A program made the position numbers and the translations under genes. The notes below the pieces were generated by a model, which saw only the letters and a list, made by a program, of their open reading frames with translations, did not search any database and was not told where the DNA came from. A DNA stretch of 55,408 nucleotides from an uncultured Clostridia bacterium (lineage in GTDB: Bacteria > Bacillota > Clostridia > Christensenellales > Borkfalkiaceae), in contig CALWCO010000007.1 in the NCBI GenBank assembly GCA_944376455.1, forward strand, positions 1-55,408, in the 5' to 3' direction. Shown one piece after another: positions 51,061 to 55,408 of this stretch. How positions within the stretch are numbered: position 1 is the first letter of the stretch; the number at the start of each line of letters is the position of its first letter.

Positions 51061-52410
51061 TCAAAAAACAATGGTGAACGTCGTGCCTTCGCCGAGTTTG
51101 CTTTTGACGCTGATCGTCCAGCCCGCTTTGCGGCAAAGTTTGCGCACGACAGCCAACCCGAGTCCGAACCCGCCGCCCTGACCGTTGTGCGATTTGTCCA
51201 CGGTGAAAAAGCGGGAGAATATTTTATCCAGGTTTTCCTCGGCAATTCCGACCCCCGTGTCCGATACCGACAATTTGGCAAACCCGTCCTCCTTGCCCAA
51301 AAAGACGGAAATCTCGCCGCCTTCTTTGTTGTAACGGATGGCGTTGCCCACCAGATTGTTCAAGATGACCAACAGCCTCTCATAACGGGAGAATACTTTG
51401 ATCCCCTCTGCAATATCTGCATGCAACGTCAGATTCTTTTCCCGCATATTCGGCTCGAACGTGCCCAGCGCATCCTGCACGAGTTTTGTGAAATCCACGT
51501 CATAAGAAGGCAGTTCGTCGTTGTCGATTTCGCTGTAATGAAGCGTTTCGGAAATGAGGTTGGAAAGCCGTTCGCTCTGTGCGCGGATGATGTTCACGGC
51601 GCGCAGGCGCTGTTCCTCGGTCAAGCCCTCTCCCGCAAGCAATTCGGCAAAACCCTTAATGGAGGTGAGCGGCGTGTTCATCTCGTGCGTGATGTTGGCG
51701 ATCATTTCATCCTTGGATTTTTTCGCCTGCAGTGCCAGCTCTTTTTCTTCCTCGATGCGCTTCATGTCCCCCACGATTTTCTCGTTGCGACGGTTCAGCA
51801 CTTCCGCGATCGGACGCAATTCCTGATAATTGCTGACCAGCTCTTTGCCCTGTTGCGCCTGTAACGTAAACTGACGTATGGGTCTGAGAATAAAATCGGA
51901 AGCCAGATAAGTAAACAGGAAACAGGCAACCAAATCGATGAGTAAAAAACCGACGAGCGAGGGCAAAGAGGAGAGGAAAATATTCCAGTCGGAAGAGGTC
52001 GGCACCGCAATGCGGACCAATACGTCCCCGAACCGCTTGCAATAATAGACCATATTTTCCCCGATCGTACCCGAATTGCGTACGTCATACCCCTCACCCG
52101 TTTGCAGAGCGTCCTGCACCTCTTTTCGGTTTGCATGGTTCTCCGTGATCGAGTCCGTTGCGCTGTCGGCCAATACCGTGCCGTCCGTCGATAAAAAAGT
52201 AACGCGGGCGCCGCCCAGCTTCTGCGACAGCTCTCCCGCGCCCGCATTGTCCAACGTCAGGCTTTCGTCATACATATTCATGTAGACCGTCAGCGATTCC
52301 TTGCTGTGCTCGACGGACAGGTTATAAAATACCTCCGTCGCCGTAAAGGAAAAGAGTATGAGCCCGAGAAAGGTGATGAGTATGAACACGCATAAAATTC
52401 TTCTGCGCAT
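51061..52410 (-). CDS. Sensor histidine kinase (PhoR-like)
   Basis: A 449-aa membrane kinase. The ribosome site AAGGAAGG is correctly spaced for ATG 52410, not the ATG two codons earlier. Helix 1 is about residues 4-28, the extracellular sensor about 30-155, and helix 2 about 160-185 (LVGFLLIDLVACFLFTYLAS), with a linker HAMP-like part. The DHp motif NITHEMNTPLTSIKGFAE has the phospho-His. The ATPase has the N box NNLVGNAIRYN, G1 VSDTGVGIAE and G2 GGGFGLGLAVV. It is encoded just after the response regulator. With the Pi transporter it forms a likely phosphate-sensing set. Confidence 0.93.
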   Translation of the reverse strand: MRRRILCVFILITFLGLILFSFTATEVFYNLSVEHSKESLTVYMNMYDESLTLDNAGAGELSQKLGGARVTFLSTDGTVLADSATDSITENHANRKEVQDALQTGEGYDVRNSGTIGENMVYYCKRFGDVLVRIAVPTSSDWNIFLSSLPSLVGFLLIDLVACFLFTYLASDFILRPIRQFTLQAQQGKELVSNYQELRPIAEVLNRRNEKIVGDMKRIEEEKELALQAKKSKDEMIANITHEMNTPLTSIKGFAELLAGEGLTEEQRLRAVNIIRAQSERLSNLISETLHYSEIDNDELPSYDVDFTKLVQDALGTFEPNMREKNLTLHADIAEGIKVFSRYERLLVILNNLVGNAIRYNKEGGEISVFLGKEDGFAKLSVSDTGVGIAEENLDKIFSRFFTVDKSHNGQGGGFGLGLAVVRKLCRKAGWTISVKSKLGEGTTFTIVF

Positions 52411-52443
52411 AATCATCCTTCCTTAATACTTTGATTGTTATTA

Positions 52444-53097
52444 TTATTTTTTGGTAACGAATTTATACCCCACGCCAAAGACCGTCTCGAAATAATCCAC
52501 GCCCAGCTTCCGCAGCCGCGCGATGTGATTGTCCACGGTACGCGTTTCCCCCGACTCGTATCCCCAAATGGAAATGAGCAGTTTCTCGCGCGTGAGAACC
52601 TTCCCCTCGTTTTCCATGCAATATTTCAAAAGCTGAAATTCCTTGTTGTTGAGATCGAGTTTTTTGCCGTTGAGGGTCACCGTCATGGAATTTTCATCCA
52701 GGCACAGCCCCCCGCGATTGAGATCGGCCGTCTTGCCGCGGCGAAACGCCACGTTGATGCGCGCCAACAATTCCAGTACCCCGAATGGCTTGGAAACATA
52801 ATCGTCCGCGCCCGCATTCAGCCCCTTCACCTTGTCCAGCTCGCTTCCCAACGCGCTGAGCATTATGCAATATATTTCATTCTTACCCGATTTGAGGGTA
52901 GCGAGCACGTCGAGCCCGCTGCCATCGGGGAGCATGACGTCGAGAAGGGCCACGTCGGGAGCGCGATCCTTGACGGCCGCAAGGAATTCCCTGACCGTCG
53001 GGAAGGAACGGCTGGCGATGCCGTTCATTTCGAGCGTGGTTTCCACCAGTTCGCTGATACTCTTGTCATCTTCGAGGATATAGACTATCTTTTCCAT
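52444..53097 (-). CDS. OmpR/PhoB-family response regulator
   Basis: A 217-aa two-domain regulator. The receiver (1-120) has the acidic pair EDD (9-11), the phospho-Asp in LLDVMLPDG (about 53), Ser/Thr in MLSALGS and the Lys in YVSKPFG (about 103). The C-terminal winged helix (about 128-217) reads LDENSMTVTLNGKKLDLNNK, then EFQLLKYCMENEGKVLTREK and TVDNHIARLRKLG. The ATG at 53097 is close to the Na/Pi stop (20 bases), with a weak ribosome site (GAGAT), so translation may be coupled. Likely partner of the kinase downstream. Confidence 0.95.
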   Translation of the reverse strand: MEKIVYILEDDKSISELVETTLEMNGIASRSFPTVREFLAAVKDRAPDVALLDVMLPDGSGLDVLATLKSGKNEIYCIMLSALGSELDKVKGLNAGADDYVSKPFGVLELLARINVAFRRGKTADLNRGGLCLDENSMTVTLNGKKLDLNNKEFQLLKYCMENEGKVLTREKLLISIWGYESGETRTVDNHIARLRKLGVDYFETVFGVGYKFVTKK

Positions 53098-53116
53098 AAG
53101 TCAGGTCAGACGAATC

Positions 53117-54760
53117 TCATTTCCCTCCGTAAATTTCTTCGATGGAATGCGCGAGGTAACTGAGATGATCCCCCGCTCTTTCCAGATTGGAAACCAGATT
53201 GATGAAAACGTTGCTGTTCTCCGGTTTGCAATAACCGCCGTTGAGACGCTCGATGTGGTCATCGATGAGTTTTTTGCGCATACCGTCAACCTCGTCTTCC
53301 AGGGCGTCCACCTCGGGAAGACGGCCCAAATCGTTCTCCTCCAGCGTCTTGCGCACAGAGGCATAGAGCTCTTCTATCTTTTTGAACATACCTTCCAGTT
53401 GTTCGTTTACTCCCGACGAGAAGGTCAGTTCGTATTTGATTTCTCTGTGCGTATATTTGGTAAGATTGTCGGCAAGTTCCCCCACGCGGACGATGTCGCC
53501 CATGTTATGATGCAAAGCGGAAACGATGCGTTCGTCCTGCATGGATATATCTTCACCTGAGACGCGAATGAGGTAAGAAGTCATCTCCTTGCTGCGCGCA
53601 ACGATCTCTTCGTTGGTCTTGAGAATTTTTTCCGTCATTCCTTCGTCCTTATGCAGATAAGCATCGAACGCCAAGCGCAAATTTTCCATGCTCATATCCG
53701 AAAGGCGTACGCGCGCCTTGCAGAGCTGCTCGATTGCCACCGACGGCGTGGCGATCAAACGCTCGTCCATCCACCCGTCCGCGCGCTCCTTTTCCGTCTT
53801 TTTTTCCGGAACCAGAATGCCCGAAACTTTTACGAAAACATTGACAAACGGCAGGAAAATAAGCGTACATATTACATTGAAGAAAGTATGGAACATGGCG
53901 ATCTGCCGCCCGGGATCGGTGAACCATGTCCCGAACGTCATATCCATAAAGCTCGGCCAGCAAAGCAACAGGATCAAAAAGATCACCGCACCGAATGTAT
54001 TGAACAGCAGATGAATCATGCACGCGCGCTTGGCATTGCGCCCCGCACCGATAGACGACAGCAACGCCGTGACGCAGGTACCGATGTTGGTCCCCAAAAT
54101 CAGATACAGCACGCTGTTCCCGCCCGAACCGATCATCAGCCCTTCCGCCGCCATCGTGATCACGATCGTCGTGACCGCACTGGAAGATTGCACGATGGCC
54201 GTAACGCCGATGCCGATCAGCAACAATAAGAAGGGATTGTCCACAACCTGAAAGGCCTGTTTGATGCTATCGCTTTCGCTGAAGCCCGACATCGAATCCC
54301 CCATGATGCCCAACCCGACAAACACCAGCCCAAGCCCCGCAAGCGTAAACCCGATGGTCTTGACTTTATCGTTCTTGCTGAACATATCCATGAATACGCC
54401 TACAACCGTCAGAATGGTGGCAATCTCAATGAGATCGACCGTCTGCAGGGAGGCAATATGACCCGTGATCGTCGTGCCGATGTTACACCCCATGATGATG
54501 GCCGTCGCCTGATAGAGCGTCATGATGCCCGCATTGACGAAACCGACAACCATGACGGTCGTAACGGACGAACTCTGCACGATCACCGTCGCCGCCACGC
54601 CGATGCCGACGCCCGCCAGACGGCTTTTCGCCGTCTTGTTGAACATCCTCTTCAACCCGCCGGAAGCGAGTTTTTCCATGTTGTCGCCCAACAACTTAAA
54701 CCCAAGCAAAAAGGTACCCAGCCCCGCCAACAGCGCGACAACGGATAAAAAATAATCCAT
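53117..54760 (-). CDS. Na/Pi cotransporter family protein with PhoU-like tail
   Basis: A 547-aa NptA/SLC34-type transporter. The two inverted QSSS repeats that define the family are seen (VQSSSVTTVM near 61-70; VQSSSAVTTIVITMA near 185-200) within about eight hydrophobic segments (1-310). The rest (about 350-547) is a cytosolic, helical PhoU-like domain (MSMENLRLAFDAYLHKDEGM; VSNLERAGDHLSYLAHSIEE). It takes up phosphate with sodium, and the PhoU part probably regulates it. AAGGAGAG precedes ATG. A two-component system follows on the same strand. Confidence 0.95.
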   Translation of the reverse strand: MDYFLSVVALLAGLGTFLLGFKLLGDNMEKLASGGLKRMFNKTAKSRLAGVGIGVAATVIVQSSSVTTVMVVGFVNAGIMTLYQATAIIMGCNIGTTITGHIASLQTVDLIEIATILTVVGVFMDMFSKNDKVKTIGFTLAGLGLVFVGLGIMGDSMSGFSESDSIKQAFQVVDNPFLLLLIGIGVTAIVQSSSAVTTIVITMAAEGLMIGSGGNSVLYLILGTNIGTCVTALLSSIGAGRNAKRACMIHLLFNTFGAVIFLILLLCWPSFMDMTFGTWFTDPGRQIAMFHTFFNVICTLIFLPFVNVFVKVSGILVPEKKTEKERADGWMDERLIATPSVAIEQLCKARVRLSDMSMENLRLAFDAYLHKDEGMTEKILKTNEEIVARSKEMTSYLIRVSGEDISMQDERIVSALHHNMGDIVRVGELADNLTKYTHREIKYELTFSSGVNEQLEGMFKKIEELYASVRKTLEENDLGRLPEVDALEDEVDGMRKKLIDDHIERLNGGYCKPENSNVFINLVSNLERAGDHLSYLAHSIEEIYGGK

Positions 54761-54861
54761 TCTTACTCTCCTTCTCTAAAACCTTTCAATCTTTGCTCTT
54801 CTTTTCGCCCGATTCTCAATCACTTCGGACATTTTTTACATTCTTATTCCTTGTACTTTCC

Positions 54862-54924
54862 ATTATAAAGAAAAGTTGCAAAAAAATCTACACAAATTTG
54901 TAATAAATTTGTAAAATTTGTCTA
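54862..54924 (-). promoter_or_regulatory. Promoter with Pho-box-like direct repeats
   Basis: Minus strand -10 TATAAT (54862-54867) with a poor -35 (TAGATT, 54885-54890). Upstream and over the -35 lie TTACA-like units: GTGTAG (54888-54893), ATTACA (54899-54904), TTTACA (54910-54915) at exact 11-base steps, plus TAGACA (54919-54924). This is the layout of PhoP-activated promoters in Bacillus. Confidence 0.6.
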
Positions 54925-55037
54925 ATTTTTGTATTTTTTCGTTTCGAACGCTCTTAAACAGCAAAAATATGCAACACATTTCCTATTTTTTAAGCATAGT
55001 ATGGAGTAAGTGTATTACACTGCAAAGGAGAAGTTTT

Positions 55038-55408
<371 letters not shown>

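Overview
The window looks like chromosomal DNA of a low-to-mid GC, Gram-positive, anaerobic member of the Clostridia. Signs are rubredoxin, an FprA-type flavodiiron protein, a SigB-like sigma factor with STAS/GHKL partners, strong AAGGAGG ribosome sites, and sigma-A promoters with 17-base spacing. The gene mix resembles uncultured gut Clostridia (Christensenellales-like), but that placement is an inference made without a search. No tRNA, rRNA, CRISPR array or intact insertion sequence was seen.

Layout. (1) 1-3000 is accessory: a decayed P-loop gene cut by the window edge, several small orphan genes (two are Imm32-like paralogues) and a coding remnant with an internal stop. (2) 3200-12110, all on the minus strand, holds a housekeeping run transcribed yicC-gmk-rpoZ-priA-def-fmt-rsmB-ybaK-rlmN (RNA decay, nucleotides, replication restart, N-terminal Met processing, rRNA methylation). 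(3) 12300-21350 holds an XRE regulator, pcrA-ligA (repair), a small orphan gene, rpsU, a TIM-barrel isomerase and a phosphohexomutase. (4) 21470-23575 holds two polytopic membrane proteins behind a palindromic promoter. (5) 23979-26049 is an AT-rich island: three orphan genes, a broken pretoxin-HINT fragment and two copies of a 102-base promoter-bearing repeat. It looks like a relic of polymorphic-toxin/immunity traffic. (6) 26150-33300 holds degV, rubredoxin, an AT-rich LRR lipoprotein, thrC, a small P-loop protein, an aminotransferase and hsp20. (7) 33430-36690 is the rpmE / DUF1385-prmC / prfA translation-termination cluster, in which DUF1385 and prmC form one gene. (8) 36938-39304 is a three-gene plus-strand operon (MDR dehydrogenase, Cof-type HAD phosphatase, YfcE phosphodiesterase). 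(9) 39460-47060 holds a D-2-hydroxyacid dehydrogenase, a probable operon (membrane protein, guaA, macro-domain protein, fprA), a lipoprotein and a flavin-reductase-like protein. (10) 47325-49257 is a SigB-like regulatory operon. (11) 49488-50837 is citrate synthase. (12) 51061-54760 is a PhoB/PhoR-like two-component system downstream of a Na/Pi cotransporter with a Pho-box-like promoter. (13) The right edge enters a cysteine-rich collagen-like surface or spore protein.

The most notable observations are the DUF1385-PrmC fusion, the promoter repeat beside a HINT relic, a probable leaderless pcrA mRNA, a partner-switch operon with a GHKL protein lacking its N-box Asn, a 27-base palindrome on the start codon of the dehydrogenase, and the Pho-box/Na-Pi/two-component arrangement.
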